Source of the DNA: Clostridia bacterium
GTDB taxonomy: Bacteria > Bacillota > Clostridia > Oscillospirales > CAG-272
Direction of reading: 5' to 3'
Length of the DNA stretch: 64,000 bases
Assembly: GCA_900767415.1 (NCBI GenBank)
Contig: CAAFYZ010000036.1
Span: forward strand, 62,001-126,000
Position numbers and translations under genes: made by a program. Below are positions 9,451 through 17,820 of this stretch, piece after piece. Position 1 is the stretch's first letter; the number at the start of each line of letters is the position of its first letter. The notes under the pieces were generated by a model that was not told the DNA's origin, searched no databases, and saw only the letters and a program-made list of their open reading frames with translations.

Positions 9451-9479
9451 TTGACTTTTCCCGTCGTTTCTGATAAAAT
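9451..9479 (+). promoter_or_regulatory. Promoter of hpt-mtaB-glyS
   Basis: TTGACT (9451-9456), 17-base spacer, TAAAAT (9474-9479). No other promoter is seen before mtaB or glyS, so it probably drives all three genes. Confidence 0.8.
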
Positions 9480-9513
9480 AGAGAAACAAAAACGATACGC
9501 AAAAGGATATGCC

Positions 9514-10065
9514 ATGAATCAGGATATTGAAAAAATCATGATTTCTTCCGAGGAGTTGGATAAGATTACCACCCGCCTCGCCGCCGAGATCGACCGCGAT
9601 TACCGCGACAGCGATAAGCGCCTGCTGATGGTCTGTATTCTGAAGGGCTCGCTCGTCTTTATGGGCGACCTGATGAAGAAGCTGACGATCCCCGTCGAGA
9701 TCGACTGCATGAAGGTTTCTTCTTACGGGAGCGGGACGGAGTCGAGCGGCTCCATTCATATTTATCTCGATCTGATCCGCTCGGATCTTCCCGACTGCGA
9801 TATTCTCATCATCGAGGACATCATTGACAGCGGCTGTACCCTGAGTTATCTGACCGAATATCTGCGGCTGAAAGGTGCACACAGCGTGCGCACCTGCACC
9901 CTGCTCGACAAGCCCTCGCGGCGCAAGACCGAGTATACGCCCGACTATGTCGGCGTCGAGATCCCCGACGAGTTCGTCGTCGGTTACGGGCTGGATTATG
10001 CCGAGCGTTATCGCGCCCTTCCTTATATCGGGATTCTGAAGCCCGAAGTTTACAGCGAAAAGTAA
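9514..10065 (+). CDS. hpt: Hypoxanthine phosphoribosyltransferase
   Basis: 183 residues, normal size for the enzyme that salvages hypoxanthine and guanine using PRPP. The PRPP-binding motif DILIIEDIIDSGCTLSY, the N-terminal CILKGSLVFMGDL loop, SYGSGTESSG and the base-recognition segment PDEFVVGYGLDY are all present. ATG 9514 follows AAAAGGATAT; a longer frame to 9313 crosses the promoter and is rejected. In many Bacillota hpt lies next to tilS and ftsH; here it is next to a tRNA methylthiotransferase instead. Confidence 0.96.
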   Translation: MNQDIEKIMISSEELDKITTRLAAEIDRDYRDSDKRLLMVCILKGSLVFMGDLMKKLTIPVEIDCMKVSSYGSGTESSGSIHIYLDLIRSDLPDCDILIIEDIIDSGCTLSYLTEYLRLKGAHSVRTCTLLDKPSRRKTEYTPDYVGVEIPDEFVVGYGLDYAERYRALPYIGILKPEVYSEK

Positions 10066-10066
10066 G

Positions 10067-11404
10067 ATGCCGACCGTAGGACTTTATACCCTCGGCTGTA
10101 AGGTGTCGCAATATGAGACGGAGGCGATCGCCGAGGCGTTTGCGAAGGCGGGCTTTACCGTTTTGCCCTATGAGAGCGTGTGCGACGTCTATGTGATCAA
10201 TACCTGTACCGTTACGGCGGAGAGCGACCGGAAGTCGAGACAGATCATCCGCCGTGCGAAGAAGACGAATCCCGACGCCGTCGTCTGCGTGACGGGCTGT
10301 TACGCGCAGACCTCGCCCGATGAGGTCGCCGCCGTGGAAGGGGTCGACATCGTCACCGGCACGGCGGACAAACTGTCGCTTGTCACCCGTGCCGCGGCGC
10401 GCCTTGCCGCCTGTGCGGGAGGGGAGAGCACCGAGATTGCCGTCGGCTCGCTTGCCGGCGCACCGTTTGAAAAAATGACCGTTACCCATGCGCCGCGCAC
10501 GAGAATCTATGTCAAAATCGAGGACGGTTGCGAATGCCGCTGTACCTATTGCGCCATTCCGGGCGCGAGAGGGGACGTCCGGTCGAAACTGCCGGCAGAC
10601 GTCATCGCCGAGGTGGAGGCACTCTCCGCCGCCGGCACGCGTGAGGTCGTGCTGACGGGGATCGAGACGGCGTCCTACGGCGCCGATTTTCACGACGGCT
10701 ACCGCCTGATCGATCTCGTCGAAGAACTTGACGGACGGGGGAGCGTCGACAGGATCCGTTTCGGCTCTCTGACCCCCGAGCTGATGAGCGAAGATTTCGT
10801 TTCCCGCATGGCGCGCCTCTCTTCTCCCGTCCCGCACTTTCATCTTTCGATGCAGAGCGGCTCGGACGGCGTTCTCCGCCGCATGAAGAGACGATATAAC
10901 CGCACACAGGCGCTTGCCGCGCTTGCACGCACCCGCGCCGCCATGCCGCGGGTACAGTTTACCACCGACCTGATGGTCGGATTCCCCGGCGAGACGGAAG
11001 AAGAATTTTCCGAGACGCTCGACTTCGTGCGAAAAGCCCGCTTTCTCGCGGTGCACGTGTTCGCCTATTCGAAACGGAAGAATCCCCCCGCCGCGACCTT
11101 CCCGGGGCAGGTCCCCGAGAGGGTGAAGCACGAACGCTCCGCACGGCTGATCGCCCTTTGTCGGGAGATCGGGGAGGAGATCCTCTCGGAGATCGTTTCG
11201 TCGGGTGAGACACTCCCCGTCGTCTTCGAGACGAGAGAAGGGGAGTTTTTCACGGGGCACTCTGACACCTTCATCGAGGTGCGCGTGCCGAGCGCGCGGG
11301 ACCTTCACGGCGAACTCCATACGGTGCGTCCGACATCTCACGAGGACGGGATCCTCTACGGTGAGATTGTCGATGTGGTTCCGCATAAAACAGCGATTAA
11401 GTAA
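10067..11404 (+). CDS. mtaB: tRNA t6A37 methylthiotransferase MtaB
   Basis: 445 residues. A radical-SAM enzyme that converts t6A37 to ms2t6A37 in tRNAs reading ANN codons. The N-terminal UPF0004 domain has cluster cysteines near 11 (YTLGCKVSQYE), 47 (INTCTVT) and 78 (VTGCYAQ). The radical-SAM motif is C155-x3-C159-x2-C162 (DGCECRCTYC). A TRAM-like region ends the protein. The YTLGCKVSQYE start separates MtaB from MiaB and RimO. It starts one base after the hpt stop, so the two are coupled. Confidence 0.94.
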   Translation: MPTVGLYTLGCKVSQYETEAIAEAFAKAGFTVLPYESVCDVYVINTCTVTAESDRKSRQIIRRAKKTNPDAVVCVTGCYAQTSPDEVAAVEGVDIVTGTADKLSLVTRAAARLAACAGGESTEIAVGSLAGAPFEKMTVTHAPRTRIYVKIEDGCECRCTYCAIPGARGDVRSKLPADVIAEVEALSAAGTREVVLTGIETASYGADFHDGYRLIDLVEELDGRGSVDRIRFGSLTPELMSEDFVSRMARLSSPVPHFHLSMQSGSDGVLRRMKRRYNRTQALAALARTRAAMPRVQFTTDLMVGFPGETEEEFSETLDFVRKARFLAVHVFAYSKRKNPPAATFPGQVPERVKHERSARLIALCREIGEEILSEIVSSGETLPVVFETREGEFFTGHSDTFIEVRVPSARDLHGELHTVRPTSHEDGILYGEIVDVVPHKTAIK

Positions 11405-11433
11405 AGAAAACTATACATTTTGGAGATAAAACG

Positions 11434-12825
11434 ATGGAAAACAGCAAAAAGACAATGGATAAGATCGTCGCACTCTGCAAGACGCGCGGATTCATTTTCC
11501 CCGGCTCGGAGATCTATGGCGGTCTTGCGAATTCGTGGGACTACGGACCGCTCGGCGTCGCTTTCAAGAACAATGTGAAGCGCGCCTGGTGGAAAAAGTT
11601 CGTTGAGGAGTCCCGCTACAACGTCGGACTGGACGCCGCGATTATCATGAACCCCGAGACGTGGGTCGCCTCCGGGCACGTCGGCGGATTCTCCGACCCG
11701 CTGATGGACTGCCGTCAGTGTAAGGCGAGACACAGAGCGGATAAGCTCATCGAGGACTACGCGTTTCAGAACGGCACGGATGACAACCCCGCCGCATGGA
11801 GTTTCGAACAGATGGCGGCGTTTATCAAAGAGAAGAACATTGCCTGCCCCGTCTGCGGCGGTCATGACTTCACCGAGATCAAAAAATTCAACCTGATGTT
11901 CAAGACCTTCATCGGCGTCACGGAGGATTCTTCCAGCACCGTCTATCTCCGCCCGGAGACCGCACAGGGCATTTTCGTCAACTTCCCGGCGGTACAGCGT
12001 TCGACGAGAAAGAAACTGCCCTTCGGTATCGGACAGATCGGTAAGGCGTTCCGCAACGAGATCACCCCCGGCAACTTCACCTTCCGCACGAGAGAGTTCG
12101 AGCAGATGGAGCTGGAGTTCTTCTGCAAGCCGGGCACCGACCTCGAGTGGTTTGCCTATTGGAAGGACTATTGCCATAAATTCCTGCTTTCGCTCGGTAT
12201 GCGGGTCGAGAACCTTCGTCTGCGCGACCACGACAAGGAAGAGCTCTGCTTCTATTCCAAGGCGACGACCGACTTCGAGTTCCTCTTCCCGTTCGGCTGG
12301 GGCGAGCTTTGGGGTCTTGCCGACCGTACCGACTACGACCTCGGTCAGCATCAGAAGTTCTCGGGCAAGGACATGACTTACTTTGATCCCGAGACGAACG
12401 AGCATTATCTGCCCTATGTCATCGAGCCGTCCCTCGGCGCGGACCGCGTCGCGCTCGCCTTCCTTGTCGACGCCTACGACGAGGAGACGATCGGTGAGGG
12501 TGACGTCCGCACCGTCCTGCACCTTCATCCGGCACTCGCGCCCTTCAAGGCGGCGGTGCTTCCTCTCTCCAAGAAACTCTCCGACAAGGCGCTTGCTCTC
12601 TTCGACGACCTCGTGAAGTCCTTTGCCTGCGACTTCGACGAGACCGGCTCGATCGGCAAGAGATACCGCCGCGAGGACGAGATCGGCACGCCCTTCTGCA
12701 TCACCTACGACTTCGAGTCGGAAAACGACGGGTGCGTCACCGTCCGCGACCGTGACACGATGGAGCAGATCCGCCTTCCTATCACCGAAGTAAAAGCGTA
12801 TATCGAAGGGCATCTTGCCTTCTGA
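11434..12825 (+). CDS. glyS: Glycine--tRNA ligase (dimeric, alpha2 type)
   Basis: 463 residues, class II aminoacyl-tRNA synthetase of the single-chain GlyQS type. It starts with the typical IVALCKTRGFIFPGSEIYGG and NSWDYGPLG. Motif 2 region FRNEITPGNFTFRTREF and motif 3 region PSLGADRVALAFL are intact, and the C-terminal anticodon-binding domain is present. Only 29 bases separate it from mtaB and no T-box leader is seen, so it is probably expressed from the hpt promoter. A strong terminator follows. Confidence 0.98.
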   Translation: MENSKKTMDKIVALCKTRGFIFPGSEIYGGLANSWDYGPLGVAFKNNVKRAWWKKFVEESRYNVGLDAAIIMNPETWVASGHVGGFSDPLMDCRQCKARHRADKLIEDYAFQNGTDDNPAAWSFEQMAAFIKEKNIACPVCGGHDFTEIKKFNLMFKTFIGVTEDSSSTVYLRPETAQGIFVNFPAVQRSTRKKLPFGIGQIGKAFRNEITPGNFTFRTREFEQMELEFFCKPGTDLEWFAYWKDYCHKFLLSLGMRVENLRLRDHDKEELCFYSKATTDFEFLFPFGWGELWGLADRTDYDLGQHQKFSGKDMTYFDPETNEHYLPYVIEPSLGADRVALAFLVDAYDEETIGEGDVRTVLHLHPALAPFKAAVLPLSKKLSDKALALFDDLVKSFACDFDETGSIGKRYRREDEIGTPFCITYDFESENDGCVTVRDRDTMEQIRLPITEVKAYIEGHLAF

Positions 12826-12847
12826 GACAAAGATTCCGAAACCATAG

Positions 12848-12882
12848 CGTCTCCCGCCGAAAACGGCGGGAGACGCTTTTTT
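12848..12882 (+). terminator. Terminator of hpt-mtaB-glyS
   Basis: 13-bp stem GCGTCTCCCGCCG / CGGCGGGAGACGC with an AAAA loop, followed by TTTTTT. Confidence 0.95.
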
Positions 12883-12940
12883 ATATTGTCAAAATCGCCG
12901 AAAAAACCTGTGCAACATGACCAAAAACCGCAGGGATCGC

Positions 12941-12969
12941 TTGACATTGCGGGCGCGCGTCTTTATAAT
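12941..12969 (+). promoter_or_regulatory. Promoter of the heparinase-like gene pair
   Basis: TTGACA (12941-12946), 17-base spacer, TATAAT (12964-12969). The ~70-base leader holds two GC-rich inverted repeats (CACGCGC / GCGCGTG and GCCGC / GCGGC) just before the ribosome site AGGAGG. Confidence 0.9.
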
Positions 12970-13045
12970 GAAAACGGACACGCGCCGTAAGAGAAGAGCG
13001 CGTGCCGAAACGACAGATGCCGCGGATCTGCGGCAGGAGGATATT

Positions 13046-14857
13046 ATGTCAAGAATTTTTGCCGAGCGCGGGATGCGCGCCGAAGGAAACGTGTTGCCCT
13101 TTGAGAAATTCCGTCTGTTCCTTGACGAAAAAGACCCGAAATTCGACGACGAAAAACTGGCGAAGGTCGTCGCGTCCGCCGAAAAAATGCTGGATGAGCC
13201 GATTCCGTTTTTGCCGGCGTCCCTGTATCGCGAATTTGCCGTAACGGGGAACCGCTCGCATTTTGAAAAACCGTATTTCCGCCGTCGTGAGATGGCATAC
13301 ACCCTCTCGCTTGCGGAAGCGTATGAGAAGAAGGGCAGATTTTCCGAAAAACTGATGGACGTTCTCTTTGCGATCTTCGAGGAGTCCTCTTGGGTCATTC
13401 CCGCGCACAACGGGAACAATCCGCTCTACACCGAGTTCGGAATCCCCGCGGTTTTCGGGGACAGAATGCACGGCATCGATCTGTTTTCCGCGATGACAGG
13501 TGCTGTTCTGGCAGTCGCATATTACTATGTCGGCGACGCATTGAATCGTGTCACCCCCGTGATTACCGAGCGTCTTCTTTACGAGACGAACCGCCGTCTG
13601 ATCGTTCCGTACCTCAACTGCTGTTTCTGGTGGACGGGCGAACGGGGGAACAGCACGAACAACTGGAACCCGTGGATTCACTCCAACCTTCTGTTTTTGA
13701 CCGCTCTGACCGAAAAAGATCCGTATCTCCGTACCCGCATGACGGCGAAGTGTATGCAGGGGCTGGACAATTTCATCGCCTTCTATCCGGAGGACGGCGG
13801 CTGTGACGAAGGACCCGGCTATTTCGGTGCCGCGGGCGCGTGCTATTTCGATGCACTGGAACTTCTTTACGATATGTCGGGCGGAAAGATCAACGTCTTC
13901 GATCACCCGCTGGTCAGAAACGTCGGCGAATACGCCGTGAAGTTCAACATCGCGGGCGACCGTGTCATCAACTTTGCCGACTGCGCACCCAACTGTCACA
14001 TGGACGGCGCGATGCTTTCCCGTTTCGGCAGACGCACGGGGTCGCGGATTCTCGAAGAGTTCGGCAGAGAACAGTCCTATACGGGCAGTGTCGGCAGCGG
14101 CTGGCAGCTGTACCGCGGACTCTATAATTACATCACGCCCGAAGTCAAAGAAAAGCCCGCAAGAGTCGCCGCGACGAAGATCTGGTTCCCGAATCTGAAG
14201 GTGATGGCGGCGCGCGAGAGCGAAGACGCGACGAAAGGAATGTTCGTCGCGATGAAGGGCGGCAACAACGGCGAGTCGCACAACCACAACGACGTCGGCA
14301 ACTTCATCGTCTATCACGACGGACAGCCCGTCCTGATTGACTCGGGCGTCGGCACATATACGAAGCAGACCTTCTCCTCCCGTCGGTACGAACTCTGGTT
14401 CATGCAGTCCTCCTATCACAACCTTCCCGACATCGGCGGCATCGCGGAGAAAGACGGCGGTGCTTTCCGTTCTTCGGACGAGGTGTATAACGAGGCGACG
14501 GGCGGCGTGAAAATGGAGATCGGCGGTGCCTATCCGAAAGAGGCGGGCATCCTCTCCTACACCCGCGAGACGGTACTTGCGGACGGCGTCGTCACCGTGA
14601 CCGACACGCTCTCCCTCACGGAAGAGAAGGACATTGATTTCCACTATATGTCCCCCGTGAAGCCGGTACCGAGCGGGAACACGATCGCCCTTGCCGAAGG
14701 GCGCACGATGACCTTCGACCCCCGTCTCGCTCTCGAGATCGAAGAGTTCGAGGTGAAGGACGACGGTATTGAGCGCAACTGGAAATCTCCGGTTCTCTGG
14801 AGAATCCACCTTCGTACAAAGATCAAAGAAGGAAGTTTCACCGTTACCGTAAAATAA
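13046..14857 (+). CDS. Heparinase II/III family protein, paralogue 1
   Basis: 603 residues, no signal peptide, so cytosolic. The first ~330 residues look like the alpha-toroid domain of heparinase II/III-type polysaccharide lyases. The C-terminal Hepar_II_III domain carries the conserved histidine/metal segment ESHNHNDVGNFIVYHDG (around residue 410) and IDSGVGTYTKQTFSSRRYE. GCDEGPGYFG (around 252) probably holds the catalytic tyrosine. Where many lyases have Asn-His, this one has NNWNPWIH. It probably removes unsaturated uronate from oligosaccharides already inside the cell; the substrate is unknown. ATG 13046 follows AGGAGG. The next gene is a close paralogue of identical length. Confidence 0.85.
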   Translation: MSRIFAERGMRAEGNVLPFEKFRLFLDEKDPKFDDEKLAKVVASAEKMLDEPIPFLPASLYREFAVTGNRSHFEKPYFRRREMAYTLSLAEAYEKKGRFSEKLMDVLFAIFEESSWVIPAHNGNNPLYTEFGIPAVFGDRMHGIDLFSAMTGAVLAVAYYYVGDALNRVTPVITERLLYETNRRLIVPYLNCCFWWTGERGNSTNNWNPWIHSNLLFLTALTEKDPYLRTRMTAKCMQGLDNFIAFYPEDGGCDEGPGYFGAAGACYFDALELLYDMSGGKINVFDHPLVRNVGEYAVKFNIAGDRVINFADCAPNCHMDGAMLSRFGRRTGSRILEEFGREQSYTGSVGSGWQLYRGLYNYITPEVKEKPARVAATKIWFPNLKVMAARESEDATKGMFVAMKGGNNGESHNHNDVGNFIVYHDGQPVLIDSGVGTYTKQTFSSRRYELWFMQSSYHNLPDIGGIAEKDGGAFRSSDEVYNEATGGVKMEIGGAYPKEAGILSYTRETVLADGVVTVTDTLSLTEEKDIDFHYMSPVKPVPSGNTIALAEGRTMTFDPRLALEIEEFEVKDDGIERNWKSPVLWRIHLRTKIKEGSFTVTVK

Positions 14858-14865
14858 AATTAAAC

Positions 14866-14897
14866 AGCGCGCTTTCCTCTTCGGAGAGCGCGCTTTG
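14866..14897 (+). terminator. Hairpin between the two heparinase-like genes
   Basis: AGCGCGCT-TTCC ... GGA-AGCGCGCT stem-loop followed only by TTTG, so a weak terminator or mRNA-stabilising stem. No separate promoter was seen before the second gene, which suggests readthrough. Confidence 0.6.
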
Positions 14898-14938
14898 AAA
14901 AGAAAAGTTTACAAAACAACCGACAAGGAGGCAATATC

Positions 14939-16750
14939 ATGCCGAGAATTTTTGCAGAAAGAGGACTGACGGCAAGCGGGAATCTTCTTCCGTTTGAAGA
15001 TTTTGTCCTTTACCGCGATTTGAAGGGAGAGAGAAAACCCGACCCCGAAAAACTCGCCGCCATCACCGCACGGGCGGAAAAATACCTTTCGGAAGACGTC
15101 CCGATGCTCCCGCTTTCGCTTTACCGCGAATTTTTCGTCAACGGAAACCGCTCGGATTTTGAAAATCCGTATCACAAGCGTCGCGCCATGACGGAGGCAC
15201 TCGCTATCGCGGAACATTACGAAGGGAAAGGACGCTTTGCCGAAAAACTCGCCGACGCCCTTTGGGCGATTCTCGAAGAGTCCACGTGGGTCTATCCCGC
15301 GCACACGGCGCACATTCCCGTTTACGGTGCGGGGTATTCCGTACCCTCCACCTTCGGCGATCGTCTGCACGGCATCGACCTCGGTTCCGCCTCGACGGCG
15401 GCACAGGTCGCGATGGCATGGTATCTTTGCCATGACGCTCTGGACGCCGTCTCTCCCATGATCGGCGAGCGTCTTCTGTACGAGTTGGACCGCCGCGCGG
15501 TAAAGCCGTATCTGAACGCCGTCTTCGGCTGGTCGGGAGAACGCGGCAACCGCGTCAACAACTGGAACCCGTACGTTCACGTTCATCTTCTGACCGTTAC
15601 CGCACTCGTCGTCAAAGACCCGTATCTCAGAGGGCACATGACGGGAAAGATCATGTCCCTTCTCGACAATTTCGTAAAATTCTATTCTCCCGACGGCGGG
15701 TGCGACGAGGGACCCGGCTATTTCGGCATGGCGGGCGGCTGTTATTTCGACGCACTGGAACTTCTCTACGATATGTCGGGCGGAAAGATCGACGTCTTCG
15801 ACCATCCGCTCGTGCGCGCGATCGGCGAGTATGAGGTCAAATTCAATATCGCGGGCGACCGCTTTATCAACTTTGCCGATTGCGGCGCGCAGTTCGTGAC
15901 CGACGGCGCCCGTCTTGTCCGTTTCGGCGAGCGGACCGGCTCGGAGATTCTCGTCTCCTTCGGCAACTCGCAGATGGCACTCGGCGGCTCGCCCGGCGGG
16001 CTGACCTATTGCGGCCTGCGCGATCTTCTTACCAAAACGCCCGAAAAGACCGTGCAGAAGGCGGCGACGAAGATCTGGTTCCCGGATCTGAAGGTCATGG
16101 CGGCACGCGAGAGCGAAGACCCGACGAAGGGGATGTTCGTCGCGATGAAGGGCGGCAACAATAACGAGTCGCATAACCACAACGATGTCGGCAACGTCAT
16201 CGTCTACCACGACGGCAACCCCGTGCTGATCGACTCGGGCGTCGGCACGTATACGAAGCAGACCTTCTCCTCCCGCCGCTACGAACTTTGGTATATGCAG
16301 TCTTCCTATCACAATCTTCCCGACATCGGCGGTGTCGCCGAGCGGGCGGGCGGACAGTATTGCTCCGCAAGCGAAGAATACGACCAAAAGAGCGGCGGCG
16401 TCAGAATGGAGATCGGCGGTGCTTATCCGAAGGAGGCAGGCATCCTCTCCTACACCCGCGAGACGGTGCTTGCGGGCGGCACCGTGACCGTTACCGACAG
16501 GATTTCGCTGAGCGAAGAAAAGGAGATCGACTTCCATTTTCTGAGCCCCGTAAAGCCCGAGGGCGGCGACGGCGTGATTCGCCTTGCCGAGGGGCGCACG
16601 ATGACGTACGACCCCACGCTCACCCTTGCGATCGAAGAGTTCAAGATCGGTGACGGAAGACTTGAAAAGTCTTGGAAATCCGATGTACTGTGGAGAATTT
16701 CTTTGAAAACTACCGTAAAAGCGGGAACTTTCCTCTTTAAGATCCACTAA
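14939..16750 (+). CDS. Heparinase II/III family protein, paralogue 2
   Basis: 603 residues, collinear with the gene upstream from first to last residue. It keeps NNWNPY, GCDEGPGYFG and NESHNHNDVGNVIVYHDG, so both copies look active. Divergence is concentrated in the first ~130 residues and around 330-370, while the C-terminal core (about 380-470) differs at only a handful of positions; one 77-residue stretch differs at five. That pattern suggests a recent duplication or gene conversion. No signal peptide. ATG 14939 follows AAGGAGG. It is followed by a terminator and a convergent AraC gene. Same biochemical caveats as paralogue 1. Confidence 0.85.
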   Translation: MPRIFAERGLTASGNLLPFEDFVLYRDLKGERKPDPEKLAAITARAEKYLSEDVPMLPLSLYREFFVNGNRSDFENPYHKRRAMTEALAIAEHYEGKGRFAEKLADALWAILEESTWVYPAHTAHIPVYGAGYSVPSTFGDRLHGIDLGSASTAAQVAMAWYLCHDALDAVSPMIGERLLYELDRRAVKPYLNAVFGWSGERGNRVNNWNPYVHVHLLTVTALVVKDPYLRGHMTGKIMSLLDNFVKFYSPDGGCDEGPGYFGMAGGCYFDALELLYDMSGGKIDVFDHPLVRAIGEYEVKFNIAGDRFINFADCGAQFVTDGARLVRFGERTGSEILVSFGNSQMALGGSPGGLTYCGLRDLLTKTPEKTVQKAATKIWFPDLKVMAARESEDPTKGMFVAMKGGNNNESHNHNDVGNVIVYHDGNPVLIDSGVGTYTKQTFSSRRYELWYMQSSYHNLPDIGGVAERAGGQYCSASEEYDQKSGGVRMEIGGAYPKEAGILSYTRETVLAGGTVTVTDRISLSEEKEIDFHFLSPVKPEGGDGVIRLAEGRTMTYDPTLTLAIEEFKIGDGRLEKSWKSDVLWRISLKTTVKAGTFLFKIH

Positions 16751-16756
16751 AACCCC

Positions 16757-16803
16757 GCCCCTGTGCTGTCAAGAGGACGGCACAGGGGCAAAGCACTTTT
16801 TTA
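16757..16803. terminator. Bidirectional terminator between lyase-like gene and araC gene
   Basis: 10-bp stem GCCCCTGTGC (16757-16766) / GCACAGGGGC (16780-16789). The minus strand continues with GGGGTTTT; the plus strand reaches a T run after five bases. Confidence 0.75.
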
Positions 16804-17631
16804 AGGAATCAGATAGTTTTTTTTGACCGTTTTGCTCGGCGGTACGCCGAAATACTTTTTATACGTGCGGGTGAAGTAAGAAAGATTCGAGAATCCGGAA
16901 GACAGAGCCGCCGTGCTGACGCTGCTGCCCCCGACGATCATGACGTGCGCGTTTTTACAGCGGGCAACGTTCAGATATTCGAATACCGTCTGACCGATGT
17001 ATTTACGGAACTGACGGCACAGATAATAGCGGCTGACACCCGCCTCGGCGGCGACGCGGTCGAGAGAGATCTCTTCGGTCAGGTGGCGGTTGATATATTC
17101 GACGGCGTTTTTGACATGGCGCATCGCTTCCGCCTCGGAAGAGTCGGCGTCGGGAGAGCGGACGACGCAGTATCCCGCATACAGAGGGACGAGAAAAGAG
17201 AGGAGAGCCGCCCGCACCCGCGCGGCAAGATAGGGGTCTTCCGTCAGAGCGGTCGCCTCCCGCACCTTGGCAAACAGGTCGCAGAGCGTGCGGTCGCCGC
17301 GGATCACCGTGGGAAAGGTGACGAATTCGACGGGCAGGCGGTTCTCTTTGCAAAAACCGCGGTCGACGATCAGACAGTCGTATCGGAGGCAGTCTTCCGA
17401 TATCGCGCTGTGGATGACGTTCGACCCGATGATGACGAGATCACCGGGCAGCACGTCGTAACTTTTCGCGTCGCAGATGCACTGACCGCTCCCCTCCGTG
17501 ATCGAGAGGATCTCCATGTTGGCGTGCCAGTTGGCGCTGTCGTTGCGCCGCGTGCGGATGAGCGTGTCCGAGTGGAAAATATAAGGGAAGTCCGCACCTT
17601 CGAGAAGGTGGGTTTCGTAAAAAATCGGCAT
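16801..17631 (-). CDS. AraC family transcriptional regulator (sugar-locus regulator)
   Basis: 276 residues. The N-terminal cupin-type sensor (about 10-140) has the HANMEILSITEGSGQ and LPGDLVIIGSNVIHS patterns. The C-terminal double helix-turn-helix (about 170-270) has SLDRVAAEAGVSRYYLCRQFRK and ALSSGFSNLSYFTRTYKKYFG. It is divergent from the isomerase-oxidoreductase genes with overlapping promoters at 17679-17725, and convergent with the heparinase-like genes. It is therefore the likely local regulator of the whole sugar locus. The inducer is unknown. ATG follows a GGAGGG site. Confidence 0.9.
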   Translation of the reverse strand: MPIFYETHLLEGADFPYIFHSDTLIRTRRNDSANWHANMEILSITEGSGQCICDAKSYDVLPGDLVIIGSNVIHSAISEDCLRYDCLIVDRGFCKENRLPVEFVTFPTVIRGDRTLCDLFAKVREATALTEDPYLAARVRAALLSFLVPLYAGYCVVRSPDADSSEAEAMRHVKNAVEYINRHLTEEISLDRVAAEAGVSRYYLCRQFRKYIGQTVFEYLNVARCKNAHVMIVGGSSVSTAALSSGFSNLSYFTRTYKKYFGVPPSKTVKKNYLIP

Positions 17632-17678
17632 ATTCCCTCCGATGGCAAGATTGTGTTAATACCGGGCAACAATCCGCC

Positions 17679-17707
17679 TTGAAAGTCTTTTGATTTTATT
17701 ATACAAT
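17679..17707 (+). promoter_or_regulatory. Promoter of isomerase-oxidoreductase-isomerase operon
   Basis: TTGAAA (17679-17684), 17-base spacer, TACAAT (17702-17707). It overlaps the minus-strand promoter of the AraC gene, so the two polymerases compete. This weaker promoter is a plausible target for activation. Confidence 0.65.
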
Positions 17708-17725
17708 AAAAATCAGGAAAGTCAA
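17698..17725 (-). promoter_or_regulatory. Promoter of AraC regulator gene
   Basis: Minus strand TTGACT (17720-17725), 16-base spacer, TATAAT (17698-17703), overlapping the plus-strand promoter at 17679-17707. Confidence 0.75.
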
Positions 17726-17820
17726 GAAAGAGTTTATTTTTTTTGGCTTTTTCGGAAAAATCCAAAAGAATCCGACACCTGTTACGATGCCGCCTCCGGG
17801 CGGCGGAAAAGGAGAACGTT

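Noticed and set aside
9315..9513. Chromosome origin between rpmH and hpt
   Set aside because: No TTATCCACA-like DnaA boxes or AT-rich unwinding repeats; the space is filled by two back-to-back promoters.
11405..11433. T-box riboswitch before glyS
   Set aside because: Only 29 bases separate mtaB and glyS, too short for a T-box, and no T-box sequence was found.
16801..17682. Plus-strand frame opposite the AraC gene
   Set aside because: The minus-strand protein has a full cupin plus helix-turn-helix layout; the plus frame has none.
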